Assembly: GCF_038003045.1 (NCBI RefSeq)
Contig: NZ_JBBOOK010000002.1
Coordinates: 1-64,000 of the forward strand
DNA: 64,000 nucleotides
Direction: 5' to 3'
DNA from: Sporosarcina sp. FSL W7-1349
GTDB taxonomy: Bacteria > Bacillota > Bacilli > Bacillales_A > Planococcaceae
The stretch's first letter is position 1, and every line of letters begins with the position of its first letter. Both the position numbers and the translations under genes were made by a program. The notes under the pieces are model-generated. The model saw only the letters and a list, made by a program, of their open reading frames with translations. It had not been told where the DNA came from and made no database searches. Below, piece after piece: positions 18,184 through 26,800 of this stretch.

Positions 18184-19935
18184 TCAATCCCCAAGCATCT
18201 GTACTTGGAACAAACTATGATAAATTCCTTCCTGACTCATCAGTTCTTCATGGGTCCCGCTTTCCTTCAGTTGCCCGCCATCGATTACAAATATTTTGTC
18301 TGCATGGGTGATCGTCGATAACCGGTGAGCGACAATGAGCGTCGTCCGGTCGTGGACGAGCTGATCGAGAGAATCTTGGATCAGTGCTTCACTTTCCAAA
18401 TCAAGGGCGGATGTCGCTTCGTCCAGAATCAAAAGCGGCGGGTTTTTCAGGAAAACGCGGGCGATGGCGATCCGTTGCTTTTGGCCGCCCGATAATTTAA
18501 CTCCCCGCTCCCCGACTTTTGTGTCGTATCCTTCCGGCAAAGATTCGATGAAATCATGGGCGTTCGCCGCTTTTGCCGCCGCGATGACTTCTTCGTGGGT
18601 CGCATCGGGTTTCCCCATCAAAATATTGCTCTCAACAGAATCGCTGAATAGAATCGTGTCCTGCATGACGATGCCGATCTGGTCGCGCAATGATTTAATC
18701 TTCACATCACGCACATCATGGCCGTCAATCCGGACCGCTCCGCCCGATACATCATAAAACCTTGGGATGAGACTGACAATGGTCGATTTCCCTCCGCCGC
18801 TCATGCCGACGAAGGCAACTGTTTCCCCTGGATTGACAAAGAAGTCAATATCATTCAATACGGTATGCCCTTCCTCTTCGTATGCGAAACTTACCTTGTC
18901 AAATTCAACCTTTCCTGCCAATGGCGGCAGGTCTTTGGCATTTTCCTTATCGGTAATATCATACTGTTCCTCCATCAATTCAAATACGCGGTCCATCGAT
19001 GCGAAGGACTGTGTCAGCGTAGTAGAGGAATTGACGAGGCGCCGCAGCGGATTATATAACCGTTCGATATAGGCGATGAAGGCGACCATCATCCCGACAG
19101 ACAGGTGTTCATTGATGACTTGGTAGCCGGCGTAAGCGATGACAAGAAGGGGAGCGACATCGGTGATCGTATTCACGACAGCGAAAGCTTTGGCATTCCA
19201 TTTCGTATGGTCAATCGCCTTTTCCAAAAAACCGCTATTCGTCTCATCAAACCGCCCTTTCTCCTTCTCTTCCAATGCAAAACTTTTAATGACACTGACA
19301 CCGGCCACCCGTTCATGAAGATAACTTTGGACATTCGCCAGCGCTTGGGAGCGTTTACGGGTCAACTCCCGCAATTTTCCAAAGAAATGTTTGACGCTGA
19401 ACGCGTAAAACGGAAAGGCGAGCAAAGTCACAATCGTCAGCGGCACATCCATCGTCAACATGATGATGATTGCAATTACAATTGTGGCCAAATCCAGCCA
19501 TACATTCATGAGGCCGATCATAACAAAGTTCTTTGTCTGTTCCACGTCATTAATGACGCGTGAGATCACTTCTCCTGCACGTGTATTGGAATAATACCGT
19601 AAGCTCAGTTTTTGCAGATGGCCGTACAGTTCCTGCCGGATATCATATAAGATTTTATTGCTTACATACTGGGCATAATACTGCCGATAGTATTCGACAG
19701 GCGGACGGAGGATGAAAAAGATCACCATCGTCCCGCCGAGCCAGTAAATTAATTGCCGGGTCATCTCTTCCTTCGTCAGAGTATCCGAACCGATGATATC
19801 ATCGATGACAATCTTCATCAGCAATGGGATGAAAAGCGGGATGGCAAATTTCACAATTCCAATGACGATCGTCAAAATGATCTGCCAGTTATAAGGCTTG
19901 ACGAATTTCAGGTATCTCCTAATGCTGTCACCCAA
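18184..19935 (-). CDS. ABC multidrug/lipid exporter, fused permease-ATPase (YgaD-like)
   Basis: A 583-residue half-transporter with six membrane helices (about residues 18-310) fused to an ATPase domain with Walker A GMSGGGKST, signature LSGGQKQR, Walker B LLILDEATSALD and H-loop AHRLST. Proteins of this MsbA/BmrA-like type act as homodimers to export drugs or lipids; the substrate is unknown. The start codon is TTG at 19935, 8 bases after GGAGG. Its place next to ygaC matches B. subtilis ygaD. Confidence 0.9.
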   Translation of the reverse strand: MGDSIRRYLKFVKPYNWQIILTIVIGIVKFAIPLFIPLLMKIVIDDIIGSDTLTKEEMTRQLIYWLGGTMVIFFILRPPVEYYRQYYAQYVSNKILYDIRQELYGHLQKLSLRYYSNTRAGEVISRVINDVEQTKNFVMIGLMNVWLDLATIVIAIIIMLTMDVPLTIVTLLAFPFYAFSVKHFFGKLRELTRKRSQALANVQSYLHERVAGVSVIKSFALEEKEKGRFDETNSGFLEKAIDHTKWNAKAFAVVNTITDVAPLLVIAYAGYQVINEHLSVGMMVAFIAYIERLYNPLRRLVNSSTTLTQSFASMDRVFELMEEQYDITDKENAKDLPPLAGKVEFDKVSFAYEEEGHTVLNDIDFFVNPGETVAFVGMSGGGKSTIVSLIPRFYDVSGGAVRIDGHDVRDVKIKSLRDQIGIVMQDTILFSDSVESNILMGKPDATHEEVIAAAKAANAHDFIESLPEGYDTKVGERGVKLSGGQKQRIAIARVFLKNPPLLILDEATSALDLESEALIQDSLDQLVHDRTTLIVAHRLSTITHADKIFVIDGGQLKESGTHEELMSQEGIYHSLFQVQMLGD

Positions 19936-19952
19936 ATGACATGCCTCCTATC

Positions 19953-19990
19953 GAAAAAAGCCCGCCGCGTCGATGCGCAGTCAGGCTTTT
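19953..19990 (-). terminator. Terminator of ygaC
   Basis: On the minus strand AAAAGCC...GGGCTTTTTTC closes a stem right after the ygaC stop codon. Confidence 0.7.
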
Positions 19991-20535
19991 CACTTATTGT
20001 TTTGAACCTGTTTATAAAAATGATAGCGCGAAGTCCACACGTCGATGAAATCGGGGGCAAATGGCCCCCTGCGCTGTTCGATCCACCGGATGAGCGTATC
20101 CAGATTCCGCTGCAGAATCTGATCGATCACATCGGGATACCCCATTTCTTTTTTATGGTCCGCATATTCATCTTCATCCAAGATAATATAACTCATATCC
20201 GGGAACACTTTTACATCCAGATCATAATCGATGTATTTCAGCGACAAGTTATCGTAGACGAATGGCGAGCTCATATTGACGTAGTAATACACGCCATCTT
20301 CTCTTAACATGCAAATGATATTGAACCAATGTTCCGCATGGAAATAGCAGATAGAAGGCTCCCGCGTCAGCCATGTCCGGCCATCCGCTTCCGTCACGAG
20401 CGTACGTTCATTTCCGCCAATGACGATGTTTCGCGTGCCCTTTAAGACTAATGTCTCCTGCCAGACACGGTGGATGCTGCCATTATGCTTATAGCTATGT
20501 ACTTGTATCGTTTCCCCTACAGGTGCAATCGCCAT
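19990..20535 (-). CDS. ygaC: YgaC/DUF402 nucleoside tri- and diphosphatase family protein
   Basis: A 181-residue DUF402 protein. It contains the family segments [11 protein letters not shown] near the N-terminus, [19 protein letters not shown] and the acidic [18 protein letters not shown] stretch that binds the metal. A Staphylococcus homologue hydrolyses nucleoside tri- and diphosphates. ATG 20535 begins the family N-terminus and has GGGGAG upstream; an open frame of 51 further codons upstream is not conserved family sequence and is rejected. Confidence 0.88.
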   Translation of the reverse strand: MAIAPVGETIQVHSYKHNGSIHRVWQETLVLKGTRNIVIGGNERTLVTEADGRTWLTREPSICYFHAEHWFNIICMLREDGVYYYVNMSSPFVYDNLSLKYIDYDLDVKVFPDMSYIILDEDEYADHKKEMGYPDVIDQILQRNLDTLIRWIEQRRGPFAPDFIDVWTSRYHFYKQVQNNK

Positions 20536-20734
20536 GCTACTCCCCACCTTCGTTCCGTCAAGCCAGAGGCTCGCTGGATGCTGATCACGCAGTCTGTTCC
20601 GTCGAAAAATCGACTTGGACTGCGGGCCTCTGCTGGCCGACACCCCACACAATGTTACCGCCGGAAAGTTTTGGATTACGTTATCCATTCATTATATCAG
20701 CAGAACGGGGAAATTTAAAATGATTCGGCCCTGC

Positions 20735-20772
20735 CCTAAAAAGAAACCGGCGGAAGCTTTAGCTCCCGCCGG
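20735..20772 (-). terminator. Terminator of sspE-like gene
   Basis: On the minus strand CCGGCGGGAGC / GCTTCCGCCGG is followed by TTTCTTTTT. Confidence 0.85.
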
Positions 20773-20796
20773 CCGGTGATGACCATCCACCTACAC

Positions 20797-20988
20797 TTAC
20801 TTTGTTCCGAATTGGTTTGCATTGCCGGAAGCTTTTTGCTTGTTCGCTTCCGATTGTTGGTTTTGCTGTCTCACCTGATTCACATCAGTTTCAGAAGCAA
20901 ATTCCTCCTTCATTGCATTCGGCTGCGCGGAAAGTTGGTTTTGTTTACGTACTTGCTGCGCATCAGTGAAGTTCGGTTTTTTTGTCAT
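20797..20988 (-). CDS. sspE: Gamma-type small acid-soluble spore protein
   Basis: A 63-residue Gln/Asn/Ala/Lys-rich protein with no Trp or membrane segment. The EFASETDVNQVRQQNQ segment carries the spore-protease (GPR) cleavage site of gamma-type SASPs. It is shorter than B. subtilis SspE (84 residues) and has about one and a half repeats. Gamma-SASPs serve as an amino-acid store for germination and are not DNA-bound. GGAGGTG precedes ATG, and a sigma-G-like promoter lies 23 bases further upstream. It is direct evidence that the organism makes endospores. Confidence 0.93.
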   Translation of the reverse strand: MTKKPNFTDAQQVRKQNQLSAQPNAMKEEFASETDVNQVRQQNQQSEANKQKASGNANQFGTK

Positions 20989-21010
20989 GGATATTCACCT
21001 CCGTGGTCAA

Positions 21011-21040
21011 TAGAATGTGCAGAGATGATTGTTTTATTCA
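21011..21040 (-). promoter_or_regulatory. Sigma-G-type promoter of sspE
   Basis: On the minus strand TGAATA (21035-21040), a 17-bp spacer and CATTCTA (21011-21017) match the forespore sigma-G consensus TGAATA-N17-CATACTA with one mismatch. Confidence 0.78.
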
Positions 21041-21061
21041 GTAAAAACCTTCCACTTTTAA

Positions 21062-22117
21062 TTATCCGCCTTGAATGGCTTCCCAAATTTTAATGACCGG
21101 TTTTGCTTTCGGCAATTGCTGTACTTCCTCAGCGGAGAAAAACTGATAACCTTCGGGAGCCGATCCGCTAAGGCGTATCCTCCCCTGATAACTCTCGACC
21201 TCCCATGTAATATGGGAAAAGATATGTTTGAATGAAAGCAGTCCCTTCAACTCACCCGCATCCAGGCTCATCGACTTTTGCAGTAAATCAGCCGGTTTCA
21301 GTCCATCCTCGTTCTCAATCATAGGAAATTCCCACATATTCGCGAGCAATCCTTTTTCAGGGCGTTTGCGTAACAGCCACTCGCCATTTTCATTTTGTAA
21401 TGCGAATGCAGTGAGGGGGATGATCTGCGTTTTCGTTTTTTTCGATTTGACCGGCAGCTCTTCCTGCCGGCCTTCCTGGAATGCCGCGCAGAAATCGCGC
21501 ACTGGGCAAAGAAGGCATCTTGGCCTCGGTATGCAAATCGTGGCTCCCAATTCCATAAGCGCTTGATTGAAGGAAGAAGGGTCTTCTTGATCGATTAAAT
21601 CCATAACGACTCCTTCAAACACTTTCCTCGTTTTGGGCAAGGCGATATCGTCTTCTATTAATAAAATACGGGAGAGGACGCGCATGACGTTCCCATCGAC
21701 CGCATGCTCGGGAACTCCATAAGCGATGCTCAACACCGCACCCGCAGTATAAGGACCCACTCCCTTTAAAGTGGAGATCTCCTTGCGGGTTGCCGGCACT
21801 TCTCCTCCATATTTCTCCAGAACCTCTCTCACTCCCGCTTGCAGGTTGCGGGCACGCGAGTAATATCCGAGTCCTTCCCACATTTTCAACAGTTCCTCTT
21901 CCTCCGCATTCGCCAGTTCTTCCATTGTAGGATACGCTCGGATGAATCGTTCATAATAAGGGATGACCGTTTCCACCCGTGTTTGCTGCAGCATCACTTC
22001 GGAAACCCATATGTAATAAGGATTTTTTGTTTTCCTCCAAGGCATCTCCCTTTTTTCATGATGGTACCAAGATAAAAGAGATTGTCGAAATATGTCTTTT
22101 TGTTCAAAAACTTGCAT
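21062..22117 (-). CDS. mutY: Adenine DNA glycosylase MutY
   Basis: A 351-residue base-excision-repair glycosylase that removes adenine opposite 8-oxoguanine. The helix-hairpin-helix is LKGVGPYTAG (about 117-126), the catalytic residues are E40 (SEVMLQQT) and D141 (HAVDGN), and a C-terminal NUDIX-like 8-oxoG recognition domain covers about 225-350. The iron-sulfur cysteines read C195-x5-C201-x2-C204-x5-C210, one residue shorter in the first gap than the usual C-x6-C. Position matches B. subtilis yfhQ/mutY. Confidence 0.95.
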   Translation of the reverse strand: MQVFEQKDIFRQSLLSWYHHEKREMPWRKTKNPYYIWVSEVMLQQTRVETVIPYYERFIRAYPTMEELANAEEEELLKMWEGLGYYSRARNLQAGVREVLEKYGGEVPATRKEISTLKGVGPYTAGAVLSIAYGVPEHAVDGNVMRVLSRILLIEDDIALPKTRKVFEGVVMDLIDQEDPSSFNQALMELGATICIPRPRCLLCPVRDFCAAFQEGRQEELPVKSKKTKTQIIPLTAFALQNENGEWLLRKRPEKGLLANMWEFPMIENEDGLKPADLLQKSMSLDAGELKGLLSFKHIFSHITWEVESYQGRIRLSGSAPEGYQFFSAEEVQQLPKAKPVIKIWEAIQGG

Positions 22118-22247
22118 AATTTCCTCCTTGCCAATAATGCTTAACGTTGACCGTTACCGGGTATTTAAGTATATAATTGCATTAAGTGACATACTAAGAT
22201 TATCGATTCCACGCTTGTCCTGACTGCAAGCGAAAGGAGTGATTGTT

Positions 22248-23231
22248 TTGGACACTGGAACGCATGTTGTCATGGGGGTGGCATTAGGCGGACTCGCCCT
22301 TGCCGATCCGGTCGTGGCAGCAGATACGTCAACATGGAGCGCGGTTGCTGCAGGTGTCCTGATCGGCTCATTGATACCCGATATCGATACAATATTAAAA
22401 CTGCGAAATAACGCCGTTTATATACGCCATCACCGTGGCATCACCCACTCGATTCCCGCAGTGCTTGTTTGGCCGCTCGTCATTTCCATCCTGTTATCAT
22501 TTCTGATTCCGGATGCGGTCTTCATCCATTTATGGGCATGGACGTTCCTTGCTGTCTTCCTGCATGTCTTCGTTGACATTTTCAACTCCTACGGAACGCA
22601 AGCGTTGCGTCCGTTTTCCCAAATGTGGGTCGCCATCGGAGTGATCAACACGTTCGATCCCGTTATTTTCGGGTTGCATGCCGTCGCCTTGGTGACATGG
22701 TGGCTTGGAGCCGATCCGGTCACTACCATATTGACACTGTATGCTGTCGTCTTTCTTTATTATCTCCTGCGGTTTGCAACGAAATCCGCTGTAAAGCAAG
22801 CGGTGCTGCATACAGTACCCGACGCAACGGAAGTGATCATTGCGCCAACGATCCGGTTCTTCCAATGGCGGGTCGCGGCTTCTTCGGAAACCCATCATTA
22901 TGTAGGACGCGCTTATGGGCGATCGGTTACGATATATGATCGGTTCGAAAGGATCCCGATGCCCGAATCGCCACAAATTGAAGCGGCAATGAAAGATGAA
23001 AACATCAAGGCTTTCGTATCTTTCTCCTCCATTTATCGATGGTCGATCGCAAACATCGGAGACTTATGCGAAGTGCGCCTAATCGATCTGCGCTACCGGA
23101 GCAAAGGCTACTATCCATTCGTCGCGGTAGTGCATATAGACGAAGACCTAACTATTGTCAATTCCTATACGGGCTGGATTTTCTCCGAGGACAAGTTGAT
23201 GAAGAAACTGAAATTCGTTCCTAACTCCTGA
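22248..23231 (+). CDS. yfhP: YfhP-like membrane metal-dependent hydrolase (YdjM/DUF457 family)
   Basis: A 327-residue protein with four or five membrane helices in the first 190 residues and a soluble C-terminal domain. The conserved HHRGITHS motif and DIDT/HVFVDIFNSYGT segments are the metal-binding signature of the YdjM/LexA-controlled inner-membrane hydrolase family; the reaction is not known. The start is TTG 22248, 8 bases after AAAGGAG; a GTG three codons earlier overlaps that site. It is divergent from mutY, as in B. subtilis. Confidence 0.85.
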   Translation: MDTGTHVVMGVALGGLALADPVVAADTSTWSAVAAGVLIGSLIPDIDTILKLRNNAVYIRHHRGITHSIPAVLVWPLVISILLSFLIPDAVFIHLWAWTFLAVFLHVFVDIFNSYGTQALRPFSQMWVAIGVINTFDPVIFGLHAVALVTWWLGADPVTTILTLYAVVFLYYLLRFATKSAVKQAVLHTVPDATEVIIAPTIRFFQWRVAASSETHHYVGRAYGRSVTIYDRFERIPMPESPQIEAAMKDENIKAFVSFSSIYRWSIANIGDLCEVRLIDLRYRSKGYYPFVAVVHIDEDLTIVNSYTGWIFSEDKLMKKLKFVPNS

Positions 23232-23266
23232 AAAGGCTACGGTCTCTGCCATAGCCTTTTCTTTGT
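23231..23266 (+). terminator. Terminator of yfhP
   Basis: AAAAGGCTA / TAGCCTTTT stem followed by CTTTGTTT, starting at the stop codon. Confidence 0.75.
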
Positions 23267-23329
23267 TTCAAACTATATAAAACGAACTAAAGAGGTGGAC
23301 CAACCAACCGTTGCTCTCCGTTCCAAATT

Positions 23330-23625
23330 TTGTTTGCGACGAAAGTGTAGCGACAGGAGCAGGCGGACGCTTTCCGCGGGGCGCGGGTGAGCCAATCGAA
23401 CAGCGAAGGGTTCGATTTGCCGTATTTCTGCGCACTTTACAGAAATTAAGGCATCCTTCATTTCCCAACTACATTTTTATGGAAATAAAGGCTGCTGCCA
23501 AACGCTTCGCTTTTTGGCGCAAAAGCCGTTCTGCGTAACGGCTTTTCCTGCGGGGTCTCGCCATTCGCGCTTCACCCCGCAGGAGTCGCCGCCTTGCACT
23601 CCAAGCAACTAGAGTCGAAAATAAC
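23330..23625. repeat. Composite repeat: Bacillaceae GGAGTCGCCGCC-type element split by a two-hairpin repeat
   Basis: The outer halves, CGACAGGAGC..GGACGCTTTCCGCGGG (about 23351-23381) and CCTGCGGGGTCTCGCC..GGAGTCGCCGCCTTGCACTCC (about 23547-23612), resemble a known type of interspersed Bacillus repeat. Between them lies the two-hairpin element at 23394-23453. The whole fills the yfhP-yfhH gap, in which no gene is supported. Confidence 0.55.
23394..23453 (+). repeat. Two-hairpin dispersed repeat, copy B
   Basis: AATCGAAC/GTTCGATT hairpin, a short spacer, then ATTTCTG/CAGAAAT hairpin and ATTAAGGCA. It is nearly identical to the copy at 53126-53184 and inverted relative to 295-354. Confidence 0.8.
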
Positions 23626-23658
23626 AAATCATTTGTTCATTCTATATAAAAGCCGCCG

Positions 23659-23991
23659 TCATTTCCCATCCTTCACGGATTTCAACATCGCCACTGGCAA
23701 TGCCTCGACTGCTTGCTCGCCGCCTAAGCGGTAGCCCCAAGCGAAGCGGCCTTTCAAATAATCGACATGGAAATAAACCCCTTCATCGCCTTCAATCCGA
23801 TAAATCTCTCCCGGCTTAATCGTGTCGAGGTCGACTAGATAAGATTGGGCCATTACGACTTTCCGTTGGTGGACGGCGAATTCGTTGATCATCCCCAACT
23901 GCTCAGCCTTCCTTGCTTTTTCGCGTAAGTTGGCAATTTCCGTACGCAATTCATGTTCGGTCATTTCACTATAGTTTTTATTGTTCTCCAT
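23659..23991 (-). CDS. yfhH: YfhH family (DUF1811) protein
   Basis: A 110-residue soluble protein. The N-terminal half is a helical hairpin (MTEHELRTEIANLREKARKAEQ) and the C-terminal half a small beta domain with PGEIYRIE and RFAWGYR, as in B. subtilis YfhH. Function is unknown. ATG 23991 is preferred by comparison with the family; the gene overlaps the end of recX by 14 bases, with its ribosome binding site inside recX, so translation is probably coupled. Confidence 0.85.
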   Translation of the reverse strand: MENNKNYSEMTEHELRTEIANLREKARKAEQLGMINEFAVHQRKVVMAQSYLVDLDTIKPGEIYRIEGDEGVYFHVDYLKGRFAWGYRLGGEQAVEALPVAMLKSVKDGK

Positions 23992-24793
23992 CTTCTTCAA
24001 GCTCCTTCTTCTCAATGAATCGATCTATCAGTTCGAGCGGAATTCCTTTTTGATACATAGTCTGCTTCACTCGGTTCCGCCGCTCCCTACCGCTATATTT
24101 TGAACTATGCCTTCGCCACGCTTTCTCGCCGACCGATTCCAGGATCGTTTCCCACTCATCCTCTTCCCTCTCAAAATCGACTTGGGCTAGTGCTTGCTTA
24201 ATAATATCAAATGAATACCCTTTGCGGAGCAAAGCGTTTTGGATTTTTTGCTTTAGTTGGGAGGGGGTGATCGAACGGTTCGCTTCCGCCGCCTTTATCG
24301 CCAGCTTCGTCGCGATTTGGATCTGTTCTTCCTCAGAATAGCCATCCAGCACTTTTTCCTGCAATTCTTTCTTGATCCCTTTCTTTTGCAGCTCTTGTCG
24401 GATAGCCCGCGGGCCTTTATTGGAAGTTTTCACTTGTGTCTGCAATAACGCTTCCGAAAAAGACTCGTCATTCAAAAAGCCAAGGTTTTTCAACTTCACG
24501 ATTGCTTCCATTACGACCGCCTCACCGTAGCCAGCATCCAACAGCTTCGTCTTTACTTCGTGTTCGCTGCGCATCCGGAAGCCGAGAAAGTGCAACGCCC
24601 TGTTGAATGCTTTTCGGATCTCATCTTCGTACATCATATCATCGATGGACCATTCTTCGAGGGACATGCCTTTCGTTAAGCCGAATTTCACAAGAACGGT
24701 TTCATGTACACTGAAAGCATATTTCTCATCGAGGAAAATATTGTAACGCTCGCCATCTTTCTTCTGTTGTGTTATTTTCGTAATAACAGGCAT
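23978..24793 (-). CDS. recX: Recombination regulator RecX
   Basis: A 271-residue RecX of the long Bacillales type, with three-helix tandem repeats: residues about 60-105 (RALHFLGFRMRSEHEVKTKL), 110-155 and 205-260. RecX binds RecA filaments and limits or modulates strand exchange. GGGAGGT precedes the ATG. It is followed by overlapping yfhH and is divergent from yfhF, as in B. subtilis. Confidence 0.92.
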   Translation of the reverse strand: MPVITKITQQKKDGERYNIFLDEKYAFSVHETVLVKFGLTKGMSLEEWSIDDMMYEDEIRKAFNRALHFLGFRMRSEHEVKTKLLDAGYGEAVVMEAIVKLKNLGFLNDESFSEALLQTQVKTSNKGPRAIRQELQKKGIKKELQEKVLDGYSEEEQIQIATKLAIKAAEANRSITPSQLKQKIQNALLRKGYSFDIIKQALAQVDFEREEDEWETILESVGEKAWRRHSSKYSGRERRNRVKQTMYQKGIPLELIDRFIEKKELEEDGEQ

Positions 24794-24874
24794 GAATCAA
24801 GACCTCCCCACTTTCTATTAGTATACATGTTCTATCACTATCATTCACTTAACTAGGGATTTGGAGGGAAGGAA

Positions 24875-25777
24875 ATGAAGATCGTCATTGCAGGCGGTTC
24901 GGGATTCATCGGAGCGGAAGTGACCCGGCTTTTATTACAGGAAGGCCACGAAGTGATCATTTTGACGAGACGAGCACGGAAGTCGGATGGGCGGCTCTCA
25001 TACGTCGAGTGGCTGCACGGCGAAGCTTTCCCGGAAAAGAAAATTGGAACGGCTGATGCCTTCATCAATCTCGCCGGCGTGTCCATCAATGGAGGACGTT
25101 GGACACAAGAGCACCAACACAGGATCTATGACAGCAGAATGACAGCAACCGATGAATTGCTGCGGATCATCCATGCTTTGCCAAAAAGACCAACCGTCTT
25201 AGTCAATGCAAGCGCTATCGGAATTTATCCAGCCTCGGAAACCGCCGTCTACACAGAACAATCTGAAGAAGTGGCCTATGACTTCCTTGGACGGACTGTG
25301 ATGGATTGGGAGAAGAAAGCAGAAAGTGTGGAAGAGATTGGCGTTCGAGTGGTGTTTACAAGATTTGGTGTCGTCTTAGGAAAAGAAGAAGGGGCTCTTC
25401 CACTCATGGTCTTGCCTTATCGGTTGTTTGCAGGCGGAAGAGTCGGATCCGGCAAACAGTGGCTTTCCTGGATCCATGTAGCGGATGTCGCTCGTTCAAT
25501 TGTATTCTCAATTACCCACGAGGAAATCCGGGGACCCGTCAATATCACTTCCCCGAATCCCGAAAGTATGGATGATTTCGGCAGAACGATCGGCGAAACA
25601 TTGAAACGGCCCCATTGGCTGCCTGCCCCTTCATTTGCCATAAAATTGGCGCTCGGGAAGAAAAGCGCCCTTGTCTTGGAAGGGCAGCATGTCCTGCCAG
25701 AAGTTCTCCAAAAAAACGGTTTTACATTCAAATTCCCAACGCTTACAAGCGCCCTCCAAAACCTCATGCAAAAATAA
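24875..25777 (+). CDS. yfhF: TIGR01777 family epimerase-like protein (YfhF)
   Basis: A 300-residue NAD(P)-binding SDR-fold protein. The Rossmann motif GGSGFIGAEV begins at residue 6, and the family-specific NASAIGIYP, VFTRFGVVLG and WIHVADV segments plus the C-terminal DUF1731 part (P..LG..VLEGQHVLPEVLQKNGF) are present. Members are annotated as sugar-nucleotide epimerase-like or cell-division-inhibitor-like; the substrate is unknown. GGAGGGAAGGAA precedes ATG. Confidence 0.9.
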   Translation: MKIVIAGGSGFIGAEVTRLLLQEGHEVIILTRRARKSDGRLSYVEWLHGEAFPEKKIGTADAFINLAGVSINGGRWTQEHQHRIYDSRMTATDELLRIIHALPKRPTVLVNASAIGIYPASETAVYTEQSEEVAYDFLGRTVMDWEKKAESVEEIGVRVVFTRFGVVLGKEEGALPLMVLPYRLFAGGRVGSGKQWLSWIHVADVARSIVFSITHEEIRGPVNITSPNPESMDDFGRTIGETLKRPHWLPAPSFAIKLALGKKSALVLEGQHVLPEVLQKNGFTFKFPTLTSALQNLMQK

Positions 25778-25807
25778 TGTATAAATGAAATACAAATGCG
25801 CATCCTA
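25778..25807 (+). promoter_or_regulatory. Candidate sigma-G promoter of pdaA
   Basis: TGTATA (25778-25783), a 17-bp spacer and CATCCTA (25801-25807) match TGAATA-N17-CATACTA with one mismatch in each box. B. subtilis pdaA is transcribed by sigma-G, which supports the call. Confidence 0.55.
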
Positions 25808-25826
25808 CCGACAAAAGCCGCCGAGG

Positions 25827-25885
25827 TGCCTTTATTTCTGCAAAAAGCGCAGAAACCGGCAAATCGAACATTTCGCTGTTCGATT
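25827..25885 (-). repeat. Two-hairpin dispersed repeat, copy C
   Basis: A TTTCTGCGCTTTTTGCAGAAA hairpin region beside AATCGAAC/GTTCGATT (25862-25869, 25878-25885). It lies between the candidate sigma-G promoter and pdaA, so it would be part of the pdaA leader. GCTAGACG follows, as after copy D. Confidence 0.78.
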
Positions 25886-25932
25886 CTCTGACACCCCGGA
25901 GCTAGACGTAAAAAGGAAGGGTGCGTTTTTTC

Positions 25933-26736
25933 ATGTTGAAAAGCCACGGAATAGGTATCCTATTGGCTGTTGTCATCGCATTGAGCGGTCTACTTCTGAA
26001 TCCATTCTCAGCTAAAGCGGAAGAATTTCACTGGGGATTCAAAAAAGCCACCGACGGCATTCCACCAAATGCGGGTGCCACTTTGGATGCGCTCTTGAAT
26101 AAACATGGAGCGATCTATAAAGGAAAATCCGAAGAAAAGGTTGCTTATTTGACGTTTGATAATGGTTATGAAAACGGCTATACAGAAAGTATTCTGGATA
26201 CGTTGAAAAAAGAAGAAGTCCCGGCAACCTTTTTCCTGACGGGCCATTATTTAAAAAGCGCTACACCTCTTGTGAAGAGGATGATCACAGAGGGGCATGG
26301 TATCGGAAATCATTCGTATGACCACCCGAACATGGCCAATCTGTCCGAGAAGCGGATGGAGGAAGAGTGGACGAAGTTCGATGATCTGCTCCGCGAATTG
26401 ACCGGAATGAAACGGACCGTCTACGCGCGGCCACCTGAAGGAGTTTTTAATGAAAAGCTCTTGGCGAAAGGGAACGAGCTCGGTTACCGGCATATTTTCT
26501 GGTCTGTCGCTTTTATCGATTGGCATGCCGATAAACCACGTGGCCGCGACTATGCGTACAATGAACTGATGAAGCAACTCCATCCCGGTGCTGTCATACT
26601 GATGCACACCGTCTCCCCCGATAACGAGCAGGCTCTTCCTTCCTTCATCCAAGATGCGAAAAAAGCAGGCTATACGTTCCGTTCCTTGGATGATCTCGTG
26701 TTGGAATACGAAAATGTGAATACGCATTTTTGGTGA
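25933..26736 (+). CDS. pdaA: Delta-lactam-forming peptidoglycan N-acetylmuramic acid deacetylase PdaA
   Basis: A 267-residue secreted polysaccharide deacetylase (CE4). A signal peptide (residues 1-27, ending AKA) precedes the NodB domain with motif 1 TFDNGYENG, motif 2 NHSYDHPNM, motif 3 RPPEG and motif 5 LMHTV. The NGYE form of motif 1 is that of PdaA, which deacetylates muramic acid so that cortex muramic-delta-lactam can form; without it spores germinate poorly. ATG 25933 is preferred over GTG 25921, which lies immediately on the ribosome binding site. Confidence 0.92.
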   Translation: MLKSHGIGILLAVVIALSGLLLNPFSAKAEEFHWGFKKATDGIPPNAGATLDALLNKHGAIYKGKSEEKVAYLTFDNGYENGYTESILDTLKKEEVPATFFLTGHYLKSATPLVKRMITEGHGIGNHSYDHPNMANLSEKRMEEEWTKFDDLLRELTGMKRTVYARPPEGVFNEKLLAKGNELGYRHIFWSVAFIDWHADKPRGRDYAYNELMKQLHPGAVILMHTVSPDNEQALPSFIQDAKKAGYTFRSLDDLVLEYENVNTHFW

Positions 26737-26800
26737 GTTCGAATCCATCGTTTCCACTCTCCTAACCGATTAAGGTATAATTCAGCAAAGGAGGTGGTGG

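Noticed and set aside
20535..20688. 51-codon N-terminal extension of ygaC
   Set aside because: It does not match the family N-terminus and the ribosome binding site sits before the internal ATG.
23311..23538. Small protein sharing IEQRRVRFAVFLRTLQK with frames near 53121 and 25417
   Set aside because: The shared peptide is just the translation of the two-hairpin DNA repeat; frames do not agree in all copies and lack ribosome binding sites.
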